Assembly (NCBI GenBank): GCA_025050535.1
Contig: JALBVF010000001.1
Location: 372,001-436,000 of the forward strand
Length of the DNA stretch: 64,000 nucleotides
Source of the DNA: Candidatus Protistibacter heckmannii
Lineage (GTDB): Bacteria; Pseudomonadota; Gammaproteobacteria; Burkholderiales; Burkholderiaceae
Direction: 5' to 3'
The position numbers and the translations under genes are program-made. The notes under the pieces were generated by a model. That model had not been told where the DNA came from, searched no databases, and was given only the letters and a program-made list of their open reading frames with translations. This document shows, in pieces, positions 1-9,351 of the stretch. Numbering within the stretch: position 1 is the first letter of the stretch; the number at the start of each line of letters is the position of its first letter.

Positions 1-68
1 CCGAGCAGCACGGGATGCGTGCCCTTGATGGCATAGCTGGCCATGTTGATGTCGAAGAGATAGCGCAT
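1..68 (-). CDS. vapC: VapC-type PIN-domain toxin, N-terminus only (cut by window edge)
   Basis: Only the first 22 codons are inside the window. They read MRYLFDINMASYAIKG and onward, matching the start of VapC toxins, where the Asp of the D-x-N motif is the first acidic metal ligand of the PIN ribonuclease fold. The ATG overlaps the TGA of the upstream antitoxin gene (TGATG), the usual translational coupling of vapBC pairs. VapC toxins cut RNA, often initiator tRNA or rRNA, but the target here cannot be judged. Whether the rest of the gene is intact is unknown. Confidence 0.82.
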   Translation of the reverse strand, partial: MRYLFDINMASYAIKGTHPVLL

Positions 69-310
69 CAGAACAGCTCCCGTTCCTGTTCGGTCAGCGA
101 ATCCCCGTCCTGCATGTAGTCGGTGCCCGGCGGCTCGGCGCTGACCAGATCGACGAAGTCGCTCCACGAGGGCGGCCGCTTGGAGAGGACGACGTCGCCG
201 GTGCGCGCATCCCGGCGGATAAAGACTTCTTTGCCTTCGAAGCGGAACTCCATCGGCAGCCTGACGGCCTGGCTGTTGCCGTTGATGAAGAGTTTAGCGG
301 TTTTTCTCAT
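68..310 (-). CDS. vapB: VapB-type antitoxin (AbrB/SpoVT swapped-hairpin fold)
   Basis: An 80-residue protein starting MRKTAKLFINGNSQAVRLP, the classic N-terminal AbrB-like DNA-binding hairpin of VapB antitoxins. It is followed by RFEGKEVFIRRD and an acidic C-terminal tail (about residues 60-80) that should wrap the toxin. The start at 310 is chosen over in-frame upstream ATGs because a strong ribosome-binding site (GAGGAGG) lies six bases before it and family similarity begins exactly there. It neutralises the VapC toxin encoded immediately downstream and should repress its own promoter through the AT-rich inverted repeat upstream. The gene appears intact. Confidence 0.9.
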   Translation of the reverse strand: MRKTAKLFINGNSQAVRLPMEFRFEGKEVFIRRDARTGDVVLSKRPPSWSDFVDLVSAEPPGTDYMQDGDSLTEQERELF

Positions 311-323
311 GCTGGCCTCCTCG

Positions 324-357
324 AGAGAAGAAATATATACCGATTGCATATATTCTC
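324..357 (-). promoter_or_regulatory. Probable vapBC promoter/operator with AT-rich inverted repeat
   Basis: Directly upstream of vapB lies an unusually AT-rich stretch in a GC-rich genome. The 7-bp arms AATATAT (332-338) and ATATATT (348-354) are separated by 9 bp. This fits a TATA-like -10 region overlapped by an autoregulatory VapB/VapBC operator. The repeat is seen in the sequence; the regulatory role is inferred from known vapBC autoregulation. The remaining 358-556 shows no gene that could be supported. Confidence 0.5.
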
Positions 358-556
358 GGACGCTCAATGCAAGCCGCTTTTTCCCTTCTTTTTGATACAA
401 ATCGTGTCCAGCTTTTCCCATATCGATGCCCCCCCATCCGTGATGGATGAGCGGGAACGCGGCCCGCCGCAAGCTTCCATTGCGCGGCGGGCCACCGGGG
501 AAAACGCCCCGTTCAAGCCGGATTGTTCACAGTGGCCCGGACAAGGGCCATACGCC

Positions 557-1581
557 TCAGGGCTTCTTGCCGACGTTCTTGTCGATCCAGGCGGCGAGCA
601 GGTCGGCGATCTGCAGGTTGTTGCGGTCCTGCATGAGCATGTGCGAATTACCCTTGATGCCGATGTCCGGCAGCAGCAGCTCCGCCTTGCCGCCCGCCTT
701 GTTCACAGCCGAGACGAAATCGCGCGGCACAGCTTCAGGCGCGGCGCCCAGCGCTGGAACATGTCCACGTAGTCGCCGTAGAGCACCATGATCGGCATGC
801 CCAGATAGGGCTTGAGGTCGCCGTCGGGCGCCGGGAAGACCGAGGGCTCGACGGCGACGATGCCGGCGATGCCGCGCGGGGACAGGGCCGCGGGCTGGAA
901 TGGATAGATGCCGGACTGCGAATGGCTCATCAGGATCGCGCCGTTCAGGCGGATGGAGAGCTCCGAGAGCGAAGGCACGGTGGGGTTGGGCGTGGGCAGC
1001 GAGAAGAGCCAGTCGGGCACCATCTGCTTCCAGAATTCACCTTGCGCCTCCACCGGGAACTGCATGCCCGGCAGCACTTCCGGATACTGCTTGCCGAAGC
1101 GGAAGATCGCCCATGCGCCTTCATGCCCGGCGGCGAAGATCGTCGGCAGCTTGTCGGTGGGCGCCTTGCCCATCTTGACCGCGGTGCCCGGCGGCGCATT
1201 CGCAGCGGAGCGGCTGCGCGAGGCCTGGTTGATCACGTAGACCGGCCAGCCCATGCGGCCGTCGGGCGTGGTCTCCCAGGTCTTGCCGGTCAGGCAGCAG
1301 CCGTGAATCATCACTATCAGATAGTTCTTCGCGCCGCCCGGCGGGGTCTGGTAGCGCACGTACATCTGCTCCACCGTGACCGTGCCCGAGGCCTCGTAGG
1401 CCGGCATCGAGGAAAGCGTGTCGGACTTCATGTCGCGGCCGCCGACGAAGAAGCTGCCCTGGCTTTCGAGGACCAGCGGGCCGGTGGTGGAGTTCATGGG
1501 GGCGCAGGCGCCCAGCGAGAGCGCGGCGGCGAGCGCCGCCAACGCGCCGAGCAGCCTGCGGGTGCGGATGCCGAATGTCAT
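557..1581 (-). pseudogene. Lipoprotein alpha/beta hydrolase (esterase-like), frameshifted
   Basis: The N-terminus has a lipoprotein signal (LSLGAC lipobox, Cys about residue 26), so the product was probably anchored in the envelope. An oxyanion-type HG motif (IHGCCLTGKTW) and a nucleophile elbow SHSQSG identify an alpha/beta hydrolase of esterase type. The frame is lost near 725, about 275 residues in. The C-terminal part continues in another frame (FVSAVNKAGGKAELLL, then GIKGNSHMLMQDRN with the probable catalytic His) to a TGA at 557. The site looks like a 2-bp GC slippage (CGCGCG), although the ancestral sequence is inferred. A ribosome-binding site AAGGA precedes the ATG at 1581. A substrate cannot be assigned. 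Confidence 0.75.
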
Positions 1582-1728
1582 GTCTGCATCCTTGTCGTTT
1601 GTCTTGTCGTGCCTGGTGTATCAAAGGCAGCGGGCCTTATCATACGTGGGCCACGCGCGCCGTGCGGGCGCGATGGCGAAATCGCCTCGGCACAAAACGG
1701 GACAAAGCCGACAACTTCGGAGACAGGT

Positions 1729-2124
1729 ATGGGATTGCGCATCGTTCAGCAGGGAAGCGCCAGGAAAAAAGGCGAAGGACTGCGTCTGGACACGGTGCGC
1801 CGGCCGCCGCGCGGCGTGCCGAAGACGGAATTTGCCAAGCGCGATTTCTACGATGGCTGGCTGCCCAATCTCTCGCCCAGCCTCGAGCTGATGAAGGCCG
1901 GGCAGGCGGCGCAGGCCGCTGGCGACGCTAAGGGCTGGGAGGCTTTCGTGCGCAAATTCCGCGCGGAGATGAACGAGCCCAACTCCGCCAAGATGCTCGA
2001 CCTGCTCGCAGCCATGTCGCACCAGACGGACTTCTCCGTGGGCTGCTATTGCGAGGACGAGGCGCGCTGCCACCGCTCGGTGCTGCGCGCCCTGCTCTCG
2101 GAGCGCGGCGCCGACTTCGCCTGA
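1729..2124 (+). CDS. DUF488 family protein
   Basis: A 131-residue protein matching the DUF488 family: it begins MGLRIVQQGSARKKGEGLRL and ends with the Cys-rich signature VGCYCEDEARCHRSVLRALL. The function of the family is not established. The start at 1729 is preceded by GGAGACAGG, a good ribosome-binding site. The gene is intact and stands alone, divergent from the esterase pseudogene on its left and convergent with the CHAT pseudogene on its right. A much longer frame upstream on the same strand is only the shadow of the esterase gene. Confidence 0.82.
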   Translation: MGLRIVQQGSARKKGEGLRLDTVRRPPRGVPKTEFAKRDFYDGWLPNLSPSLELMKAGQAAQAAGDAKGWEAFVRKFRAEMNEPNSAKMLDLLAAMSHQTDFSVGCYCEDEARCHRSVLRALLSERGADFA

Positions 2125-2160
2125 GGCGTGGGGCGCCGCGCCCGGTTTGGCGTCATCCCC

Positions 2161-3653
2161 TCAATCCGCCCTGCCCGTCAACTGGAAGGCCACCCAGTAG
2201 AAGGGATGCAGGTATTTTTTCAGCGTGTCGAGCTGGGCGCGGTGCAGCGCCTCCTCCTTGTTCGTGGAAGGCAGGCGGCCGTAGAAGCTGCGCATAAGGT
2301 CCGAGGTGGCGCGGTCGTCCACGCTCCACAGGCTCGCCACGATCGATCGCGCCCCGCGTAGAGGAAGCCGCGCGTCATGCCCACCACATCGTCGCCATTG
2401 TCCACCTTGCCCAGGCCGGTCTCGCAGGTCGAGAGCGTGACCAGGTCGGCATCGATCTGCATCGAATACAGCTCGGAGACGGTGAGCACGCTGTCGTTGT
2501 CGGCGTCCTTGGCGAGATAGACGCCCGAACTCAGCGGCTAATCCGAATTGAATTTGCCGTGGGTGGCGAAATGGATGCGTGAGAACGCCCGCGCCACCTT
2601 GCGGAAATTGTTCTCCGAGGCGTCCTTGCGCAGCAGCATGCGCGAGCCCGGCACCGCGCCGGCGAGATAGCGCGCCTCGCCCTCGGCGAAGGACAGGTCG
2701 AGCCGCGGATCGCCCAGGTCGGGGTTGCCGAAGACCAGCAGCGGCGCGCGGTTGCTCGCCAGCACCGGCTTGAGGAAGGCCAGCATGTTGGCCGCGGGCA
2801 GCATGCGCAGCGCGCGCTTCGGCGGTCTTTCCGGTTTCCGCGTAGGCCTTGGCGAGCATCAGATACTTGGGCACTTCATAGAAGGTGCCGGCGCTGTCGC
2901 CGCCGCCCAGCAGCGCCGAAGCCACCACCCGCGAGAACGCCAGCTGCTCGTCCTTCAGGTGGTTGAGCACCTAGGGATAGTTGCCTAGGGCCATGTTGAT
3001 CTTGGCGACGTTGACCTCGCGCAGGTTGCGCGCCACGCCCGAGCCGATATACGGGATGTCCAGGTCCACCAGCTGATTGAGATAGCCCTGCCCTTCCTCG
3101 CGCCGGCCCGAGAGGATGGCGCTGAGCGCGGCCACGGGCAGGATCTCGATCTTGAGGATGGGCGGCGAGAAGGCGCCGATGGAGTTCTTGTCCGGAATCT
3201 TGGCGATGCCGCTCTTGGCCAGCTCCAGCGCCTTGGCCGGGTTGCCAAGTTCGAGCTGCGCCTCGGCGCGCAGGATGTCGGGCAGCGGCGTGGCGTCGGA
3301 GGCGAAGATGAAGAAATCGGAATGGCTGGCGTCGCCAGCCTGGATGCGCGCGTCGAGCTTGTCGAGGCAGTCGAAAAGCTTGCCGTAGCGCTTGAGCCGC
3401 GAATACACCCAGTACAGCAGCGCGAGATTGCGGGTCGCGAGGTCCTCGGGCGTCTTGATGCGCTCCTCGGCGGCCTTCTCGGCCTGCAGATAGCGGCCAA
3501 AGCCGATGTGGAAATACAGCGCACCTGGGCCTGCGCCGGCTGCGGCCAGAGAGCGAGCGCGGCCAGGACGAGCAGGACGGCGGCGAGCGGGATGGAGACG
3601 GAAATCCGGGCGCGCGGGCGGCGGAGGAGCGAAGGTGTGACTGCGTGCGGCAT
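2161..3653 (-). pseudogene. Secreted TPR-CHAT domain protein (caspase-like fold), multiply broken
   Basis: The start at 3653 gives a signal peptide (LAAVLLVLAALALWPQPAQAQ), then helical repeats resembling TPRs, then a C-terminal CHAT domain, a caspase-like cysteine peptidase fold. The presumed catalytic His (RIHFATHGKF, near 2570) and Cys (VTLSTCETGLG, near 2430) are both still legible. At least five lesions are present: a frameshift near 3520, a TAG near 2971 (Gln to stop), a frameshift near 2815 with probable loss of sequence between repeats and CHAT, a TAG near 2538, and a one-base loss in a G run near 2355. The C-terminus ends FYWVAFQLTGRAD. It is beyond expression as one protein. Confidence 0.8.
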
Positions 3654-3833
3654 GGCTTCACCTCGGGGACGGAAGCGAAACGACGGCGGTGCGGGCTGCG
3701 GGCCGGCTTCCGAAACGAGCAAAAGCGCGGGATACCGCATTGCCGCCGACTATACGCTTCGCTTGCCGATTTGCGCAGATCAGGCGCGCCGCCATGCCAA
3801 GGCGGATCCAAGCCGGCGCGACATCCAGTCAAC

Positions 3834-4625
3834 TCAAGGCTTGGGCGCCTCGACCTTGGGCAGAAGCACCTTCGGATCGAACTGCGGCTTGGGCTTGCCC
3901 ATGCCCAGGGCTTCGAGCTTTTTCCAGCGCGAGGCCAGCCCCTGGGCGATCTCGGACTGGTTGCCCAGTTCGGCGAAATCCACGGCGGAGAGCCCGCGCT
4001 GATTCCAGAGGAAGAGGTCCGCGCCCTCGTCGAGCAGCAGCTTGACGACATGGATATGCCCGCCGCGCGCGGCCATCATCAGCGGCGTGGTGCCGTTGGG
4101 GCTGGCCGCATCGATGTAGGCGGACTGTTCGAACAGATAACGCACGATCTCGATATGCCCCTGGGCGGCGGCATAGTGCAGCGCGGTCCAGCCAGGCTTG
4201 CTGACCTCGGCGCTCTTGCCGTCCACCAGCAGCTTGACCACCTCCAGATTGCCGCGCCAGGCGGCCGCCATCAGCGGGGTCTCGCCGGCGGGGGTCTGCG
4301 CCTCGAGGTCGATGCCGGGCTGCTCGATCAGCATCTTGGCAACCTTGGTCGCCTCCTCCATCAGTGCGGCGAACAGCAGTGGCCGGCCCTGCCCGTCCAC
4401 GGCGTTGGGGCTGAGGCCCTTGGCGATCGCGTCGCGCAGCGAGCCCGGATCGTCCACCCACAGCGCCCGGGTCAGGAACAGCGAATCCTCCACCGTCTGT
4501 ACCGCCGGCTTGGCCTCATCGGCGCCCGCGGCGGTCTCAGCCGAGCGCGCCGGCAGGCTGCCGCAGAGCGCGGCGAGCAGGGGGGCGAGAGCGAGAAAAA
4601 ACTTTAGATATTTACAGTATTCCAT
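3834..4625 (-). CDS. Exported ankyrin-repeat protein
   Basis: A 263-residue protein with an N-terminal signal sequence (KFFLALAPLLAALCGSLPARSA) followed by ankyrin repeats over about residues 65-215. Repeat hallmarks such as GETPLMAAAWRGNLEVVKLL, GWTALHYAAAQGHIEIVRYL and GTTPLMMAARGGHIHVVKLL are evident. The tail is Lys/Pro-rich. Its ATG overlaps the end of tatD by 14 nt, so it is the last gene of the mltG-tmk-holB-tatD operon and probably translationally coupled. Ankyrin repeats bind proteins; the partner is unknown. The gene is intact. About 180 bp without a visible gene separate it from the CHAT pseudogene. Confidence 0.85.
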   Translation of the reverse strand: MEYCKYLKFFLALAPLLAALCGSLPARSAETAAGADEAKPAVQTVEDSLFLTRALWVDDPGSLRDAIAKGLSPNAVDGQGRPLLFAALMEEATKVAKMLIEQPGIDLEAQTPAGETPLMAAAWRGNLEVVKLLVDGKSAEVSKPGWTALHYAAAQGHIEIVRYLFEQSAYIDAASPNGTTPLMMAARGGHIHVVKLLLDEGADLFLWNQRGLSAVDFAELGNQSEIAQGLASRWKKLEALGMGKPKPQFDPKVLLPKVEAPKP

Positions 4626-5391
4626 TGAATAATTGGAAGAAATTATCCGTTGTCTCCTCGCCAAACCGCGCCAGCGGTACGCCTCGAAGGTCCGCCACGC
4701 ATTCGGCCACGTGGCGCACGTAGGACGGCTCGTTGGTCTTTCCGCGGTAGGGAACGGGGGCCAGATAGGGAGAATCCGTCTCGATCAGCAGACGGTCCAT
4801 GGGGATTTTCTTCGCGGTTTCCTGCAGCTCCCGGGCGTTCTTGAAGGTGACGATGCCGGACATGGAGATGTGAAAGCCCAGGTCCATCGCCGCCTTGGCG
4901 AATTCCCAGGTTTCGGTGAAGCAGTGCATCACGCCGCCGGCCTCGCCAGCGCCCTCCTCGCGCATGATCGCCAGGGTGTCCTCGGCAGAGGAACGGGTGT
5001 GGATGACCAAGGGCTTGCCCACGCGTTTCGCCGCGCGGATATGCACGCGGAAGCGCTCGCGCTGCCATTCCATGTCGGCTACGCTGCGCTCGCCCAGACG
5101 GTAATAATCCAGGCCGGTCTCGCCCAAGGCGAGGATCTTGGGGTGCCGGGCCAGCTCGACGAGCTGGTCCTCGCCGGGTTCGGGGGTGTCCTCGTTGTCC
5201 GGATGCACGCCGACGGTGGCGAAGAGATTGCCGTTGGCCTCGGCCAGGGCCAGCACGCCGGGGAAATCCGGCAGGTTCACGGAGATGCACATGGCATGCG
5301 TTACCTGGTTGGCCGTCATGCGCTCGAGCACGACGGCCAACTGTCCCTGGTAGTCGGGGAAGTCGAGATGGCAGTGGGAATCGACGAACAT
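4612..5391 (-). CDS. tatD: TatD-family metal-dependent hydrolase (DNase)
   Basis: A 259-residue TIM-barrel metallohydrolase. The metal-binding motifs are all present: DSHCHLD at residues 4-10 (HxH), GETGLDYY with the bridging Glu, VIHTR, VMHCFTE and IETDSPYLAP. TatD proteins are cytoplasmic 3'-5' exonucleases/DNases tied to DNA quality control. The gene lies 32 bp downstream of holB and overlaps the following ankyrin gene, a common betaproteobacterial arrangement. It is full length and intact. Confidence 0.93.
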   Translation of the reverse strand: MFVDSHCHLDFPDYQGQLAVVLERMTANQVTHAMCISVNLPDFPGVLALAEANGNLFATVGVHPDNEDTPEPGEDQLVELARHPKILALGETGLDYYRLGERSVADMEWQRERFRVHIRAAKRVGKPLVIHTRSSAEDTLAIMREEGAGEAGGVMHCFTETWEFAKAAMDLGFHISMSGIVTFKNARELQETAKKIPMDRLLIETDSPYLAPVPYRGKTNEPSYVRHVAECVADLRGVPLARFGEETTDNFFQLFNGIL

Positions 5392-5423
5392 GGCGGACGG
5401 GGTATATGCAAGCTATATGCGGG

Positions 5424-6497
5424 CTATACAGGTTGTGCCGGTTTGGCCGGCTTTACGAATAATTGACGGTATTCAAGCAATAAGGTTTCCAGCTGGACCT
5501 TGGCGCCGAGCGGATGGCGCTCGGTCCGGCGCCGCTCCTTGAGCGCCTGGGCGAAATCCCAGAGCGCTGGCTGGCCGGCCGCCACGGCGCATTTCTCCAG
5601 CGCCACGCGGTGCGCCGGATAGAAGCGCGGACGCTCGGCCAGTTGCAGACTGAGCAGGTCGTGCGCCCAGCGCTGGGTCCAGTCGAGGATGCGCGGCATG
5701 GGCGTCTTCTGCATGGCCTCGGCCGCGCCGAGCCAGTCCAGCCCGGGGCCCTTCTCCAACTGCCCAAGCCAGAACTGGCGGGCTTCCAGATCCTCGCCGC
5801 CGGCCGCGCGCAGGGCCGCCAGCGGCGCGCCGCCCGCCTCGTCGAGCAGATCGGCGGCCAGGGCTGCGTCGGCCACGCCGCCCTGGGTGGTGAGCCATTG
5901 CAGTGCTTCCGCGCGGCCCGGCGCCGGCAGGGTCAGGACCTGGCAGCGCGACAGGATGGTGGGCATGACCCGCTCGATCTTGTCGGTGACGAGGAGAAAC
6001 AATGTCCGCGAAGGCGGCTCTTCCAGGGTCTTGAGCAAGGCGTTGGCCGCCGGCAGGTTCAGCGCATCCACCGGATAGAGCAGAATCACGCGCATCCCGG
6101 CGCGGTGCGGCGGAACGACGACCGCCTCGATCAGCAGGCGAACCTGCTCGATCTTGATCTCCTGGCTCAGGGTCTTGGACTTGCCGCCCTCTTCCGCATC
6201 CTTGCCTTCCTCGGCCTTCCCCCCGGCTTCCTCGTCCAGGCTTTCCGGGCGCACGCGCAGGAAATCAGGGTGATTGCCCTGGCTGAACCACTGGCAGGCC
6301 GGGCAGGTGCCGCAGGGTTGCGCGGACAGATCCTTGGACTCGCAGAGCAGGGCCTGGGCCAGATGGTCGGCGAAATCGGCCTTGCCAAGGCCGCGCCGGC
6401 CGCTGAGCAGCAGCGCATGCGGCAGCCCGCCGCCGCCCGTCTCGGGGCGCCGCGCAAGGACATCGCGCAGCGTCTCAGCTTGCCATTGATAAATCAT
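5424..6497 (-). CDS. holB: DNA polymerase III subunit delta'
   Basis: A 357-residue clamp-loader subunit. The P-loop region reads GRRGLGKAD (residues 33-41) and is followed by a Cys cluster CGTCPAC for zinc. An SRC-type arginine-finger motif is visible in [11 protein letters not shown]. Delta' helps open and load the beta sliding clamp during replication. An acidic/Lys-rich insert near residues 88-110 ([18 protein letters not shown]) is probably a surface loop. The start overlaps the tmk stop by 4 nt, showing tight operon coupling. The gene is intact. Confidence 0.93.
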   Translation of the reverse strand: MIYQWQAETLRDVLARRPETGGGGLPHALLLSGRRGLGKADFADHLAQALLCESKDLSAQPCGTCPACQWFSQGNHPDFLRVRPESLDEEAGGKAEEGKDAEEGGKSKTLSQEIKIEQVRLLIEAVVVPPHRAGMRVILLYPVDALNLPAANALLKTLEEPPSRTLFLLVTDKIERVMPTILSRCQVLTLPAPGRAEALQWLTTQGGVADAALAADLLDEAGGAPLAALRAAGGEDLEARQFWLGQLEKGPGLDWLGAAEAMQKTPMPRILDWTQRWAHDLLSLQLAERPRFYPAHRVALEKCAVAAGQPALWDFAQALKERRRTERHPLGAKVQLETLLLEYRQLFVKPAKPAQPV

Positions 6498-7171
6498 AAA
6501 AAACAGTCAGTTAAGAGAATATTCTCAATAGATTTATGAATCTCTTTCATGCTTCTCTCGGCGCGGATCACGCGGAAACGGGCTGGGTCGGCAGCGGCGC
6601 GGCGCAGGTATTCGGCGCGCGTGAGCTCGAAGAAGGCGGCCGATTCGGCCTCGAATTTATCCGGACTTCTAGCGTCGGCCAGCCGGGCCGCGGCGACCTG
6701 GGTGGGGATGTCGAACAACAGGGTCAGGTCGGGCTGCAGGCCCTTCTGCACCCAGCGCTCCAGGACCTCCAACCGGGCGGTGTCCAGGCCCCTGCCCCCG
6801 CCCTGGTAGGCGAAGCTGGCGTCGGTGAAGCGGTCGGAAAGCACCCAGTCGCCGGCGTCCAGCGCCGGCAGGATGACCTTGTCCAGATGCTCGCGGCGCG
6901 CGGCGAACATCATCAGGGCCTCAGTCTCGATGTGCATGGGCTGGTGCAGCAGGATCTCGCGCAGCTTCTCGCCCAGGGGCGTGCCGCCGGGCTCGCGGGT
7001 CACGACGAGCTTGCGGCCCTGCTCCGCCAGGCGCTTGCCCAGCTCGGCGGCGAACCACTGCAGGTGCGTGCTCTTACCCGCGCCGTCGATGCCTTCAAAG
7101 GTGATGAGTTTGCCTGGTGTCATGGATGCCGGCGCGGGCGTTTCCCGGGCCTCTGTTTGCTGTTGGCCCAC
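6494..7171 (-). CDS. tmk: Thymidylate kinase
   Basis: This enzyme phosphorylates dTMP to dTDP with ATP, an essential step of DNA precursor synthesis. The P-loop GIDGAGKS is at about residues 27-34, the DRF motif appears in [18 protein letters not shown], and the lid region [11 protein letters not shown] follows. The long form starts at a GTG three bases after the mltG stop. An in-frame ATG at 7123 ([11 protein letters not shown]) would give a more typical N-terminus, and neither has a clear ribosome-binding site. The gene overlaps holB by 4 nt. It is intact. Confidence 0.92.
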   Translation of the reverse strand: MGQQQTEARETPAPASMTPGKLITFEGIDGAGKSTHLQWFAAELGKRLAEQGRKLVVTREPGGTPLGEKLREILLHQPMHIETEALMMFAARREHLDKVILPALDAGDWVLSDRFTDASFAYQGGGRGLDTARLEVLERWVQKGLQPDLTLLFDIPTQVAAARLADARSPDKFEAESAAFFELTRAEYLRRAAADPARFRVIRAERSMKEIHKSIENILLTDCFL

Positions 7172-7174
7172 CGT

Positions 7175-8227
7175 TCATTGCCGCTTGGGCGGCTTGGCCG
7201 CATCGCCGGCGGCCTTGGCCGGTCCCGGGTCGGGCAGATGGCGCCGGAAGGTGTTCACCGCGCGGTTGTGCTCGGCCAGACTGCTGGAAAACTCGCTGGT
7301 GCCGTCGCCGCGCGCAACGAAATACAGGGCCTCCGAGGCGGCCGGATTGAGCGCGGCGGCCAGGGCGGCCTTGCCCGGCAGGGCGATGGGCGTGGGCGGC
7401 AGGCCGCCGCGGGTGTAGGTGTTGTAGGGCGTGTCGGTCTGCAGGTCGCGCTTGCGTAGGTTGCCGTCGAAGGCTTCGCCCATGCCGTAGATGACGGTCG
7501 GGTCGGTCTGCAGCAGCATGCCTTTCTTGAGCCTGTTGACGAACACCGCGGCGATCAGCGGCCGGTCCGCGGCCGCGCCGGTCTCCTTCTCGAGGATGGA
7601 GGCCATGGTCAGTGCCTCATAAGGCGTCTTGTACGGCAGGCCGGCGGGCTTGGCCTTCCACGCCTCGGCCAGGCGCTTCTGCATTGCGTGGTAGGCGCGC
7701 TTGTAGAGATCGACGTCGGTGCTGCCCACGTCGAACAGGTAAGTGTCGGGGAAGAACAGACCCTCGGCGCGGGTCTCCTGCGCGCCGATCAGCTTGAGCA
7801 ACTGGGCGTCGCTCATGCCCGCCGTGTTGTGCCCCAGGCGCTGCTCGAGATCGACGGCGGCTCGCATCTTGCGGAATTCCCAACCCTCGACGATAGTGAT
7901 CGTGTGGCGCACCACGTCGCCGCGGAACATCTTGTCGAGCAGCTGGTCGAGCGTGATGCCCGCCTCCAGCGCATAAGTGCCGGACTTCAGGTGCCCTGCC
8001 ACGCCCATCAGCCGCGCCTCGATCTGGAACAGGTGCGGCTGCACGTCGGCGCCGCCGGCGCGCAGCTGGCCGGGAATGGAAGCCAGGCTGGAACCGGGCC
8101 GCACCCAGATCTCCAGCTGCGGCGAAGCCAGCTCGATCGGCTGATGCGACCACCAGTACAGGCCGCCCGCCGCCGAACCGGCGAGCAGGATCAGCAGGAT
8201 GAGCAGATTGCGGAGTTTACGTAGCAA
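7175..8227 (-). CDS. mltG: Endolytic murein transglycosylase MltG (YceG)
   Basis: A 350-residue inner-membrane protein with one N-terminal membrane segment (LLILLILLAGSAAGGLYWW, residues 8-26) and a periplasmic YceG domain. The catalytic Glu lies in ASILEKETG (about E213), and the conserved QTDPTVIYG and GLPPTPI stretches are present. It cuts nascent glycan strands to set peptidoglycan chain length. It is the first gene of the operon mltG-tmk-holB-tatD-ankyrin and diverges from ygfZ. It is intact. Confidence 0.93.
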   Translation of the reverse strand: MLRKLRNLLILLILLAGSAAGGLYWWSHQPIELASPQLEIWVRPGSSLASIPGQLRAGGADVQPHLFQIEARLMGVAGHLKSGTYALEAGITLDQLLDKMFRGDVVRHTITIVEGWEFRKMRAAVDLEQRLGHNTAGMSDAQLLKLIGAQETRAEGLFFPDTYLFDVGSTDVDLYKRAYHAMQKRLAEAWKAKPAGLPYKTPYEALTMASILEKETGAAADRPLIAAVFVNRLKKGMLLQTDPTVIYGMGEAFDGNLRKRDLQTDTPYNTYTRGGLPPTPIALPGKAALAAALNPAASEALYFVARGDGTSEFSSSLAEHNRAVNTFRRHLPDPGPAKAAGDAAKPPKRQ

Positions 8228-8292
8228 GGACGGAAGATTTTGTTAAACGAGGAAAGCTAAAAGGGACATTCAGGTCCACCGGTGAGCGCCAC

Positions 8293-8298
8293 TATAAT
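8293..8298 (+). promoter_or_regulatory. TATAAT -10 element upstream of ygfZ
   Basis: A perfect TATAAT lies 22 bp before the ygfZ ATG, in the 92-bp gap between the divergent mltG and ygfZ. No good -35 hexamer is visible at the right distance; the best is TTCAGG with an 18-bp spacer. The call rests on the -10 match and position only. Confidence 0.4.
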
Positions 8299-8319
8299 AG
8301 CCCAGGTTTTCCGCAACGC

Positions 8320-9351
8320 ATGATGACAACAGCCACTCCGCTTTCCGATCCGGCTCCCCGCGAGCAAGCCGCGGCGGGCTCCGCCGCGCGCGCTCCCGAA
8401 GCCCTGCCGGAGCACGCCTTTCTCGCCCTGCCCGAAGGCCTGGGCCTGATCGCCGCGCGCGGCCCCGAGGCCGCCGACTTCCTGCACAACCAGTTGACCA
8501 ACGCCGTCGACAACCTGCCGCCGGGCGAGTTGTGTTTGGCCGGCTACTGCACGGCCAAGGGCCGCCTGCTGGCGACGATGTATTACTGGCGCCAGACCGA
8601 TGCCGACGGCGCGGACGCCGTCTACCTGCTCGTCTCCCGGGATCTGCTGCCGGCCCTGCTCAAGCGGCTGTCGATGTTCGTGCTGCGCGCCAAGGTGAAG
8701 CTCGCGGATGCGAGCGGCGAATACCGCGTGATCGGGCTGGCCGGCGGCGCGGACGGCGGTGCGCCCGCCGCCCTGCCCGTCACGGCGCAGGCTTCGGCGC
8801 AGACAGCCGCCACGGGTGCCGCGCAATCCTTCCCGCTTCTCGACGCCGCCAGCCGCCGTCGCGCCCTCGTGATCGTCCCCGCCGCGCAGGCCGACGCCGC
8901 GCTCTCGGCCCTGCGCGCGCAAGCCGCCGAAGCCTCCCCGGCAGCCTGGGACTGGCTCGACGTCCAGGCTGGCGTGCCGCGCATCGCCGCGGCCACGCAA
9001 GGTCTCTTCGTCCCGCAGATGATCAACTTCGAGCTGGTCGGCGGCGTGAATTTCAAGAAAGGCTGCTATCCCGGCCAGGAAGTCGTGGCCCGCAGCCAGT
9101 ACCGCGGCATGGTCAAGCGCCGCCTGCGCCTCGCGCACGTGGACGCCCAGGCACTGCCCGCCCAGGAGCTTTTCCACAGCGCCGACCCCGGCCAGCCCTG
9201 CGGCCAGGTGGTCAACGCGGCCGCCGCGCCGCAAGGCGGCTGCGACCTGCTCGCCGAGATCAAGCTCGATGCCCTGGAGGGCGGCCCCATCCATCTGGGC
9301 TCGCCCGAAGGCCCAGCCCTGACGCTCAAGCCGCTTCCCTATGACGCATAA
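8320..9351 (+). CDS. ygfZ: YgfZ family folate-binding iron-sulfur cluster maintenance protein
   Basis: A 343-residue protein of the YgfZ/GcvT-like family, which uses folate and helps maintain or repair certain Fe-S enzymes such as MiaB. The family signature with its conserved Cys is present as KKGCYPGQEVVARSQYRG (about residues 247-264). An N-terminal LHNQLTNAV motif also fits. It is divergently transcribed from mltG. Its end overlaps the next gene by 11 nt. It is intact. Confidence 0.92.
   Translation: MMTTATPLSDPAPREQAAAGSAARAPEALPEHAFLALPEGLGLIAARGPEAADFLHNQLTNAVDNLPPGELCLAGYCTAKGRLLATMYYWRQTDADGADAVYLLVSRDLLPALLKRLSMFVLRAKVKLADASGEYRVIGLAGGADGGAPAALPVTAQASAQTAATGAAQSFPLLDAASRRRALVIVPAAQADAALSALRAQAAEASPAAWDWLDVQAGVPRIAAATQGLFVPQMINFELVGGVNFKKGCYPGQEVVARSQYRGMVKRRLRLAHVDAQALPAQELFHSADPGQPCGQVVNAAAAPQGGCDLLAEIKLDALEGGPIHLGSPEGPALTLKPLPYDA

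Noticed and set aside
922-2124. A 400-codon plus-strand frame over the esterase and DUF488 region
   Set aside because: Its first two thirds are an antisense shadow of the esterase gene; only the part from 1729 matches a family and has a ribosome-binding site.
2941-2995. Two CCTAGG palindromes near 2970 as a regulatory site
   Set aside because: They lie inside the CHAT pseudogene and are best explained by two point changes, one of which creates the internal TAG.
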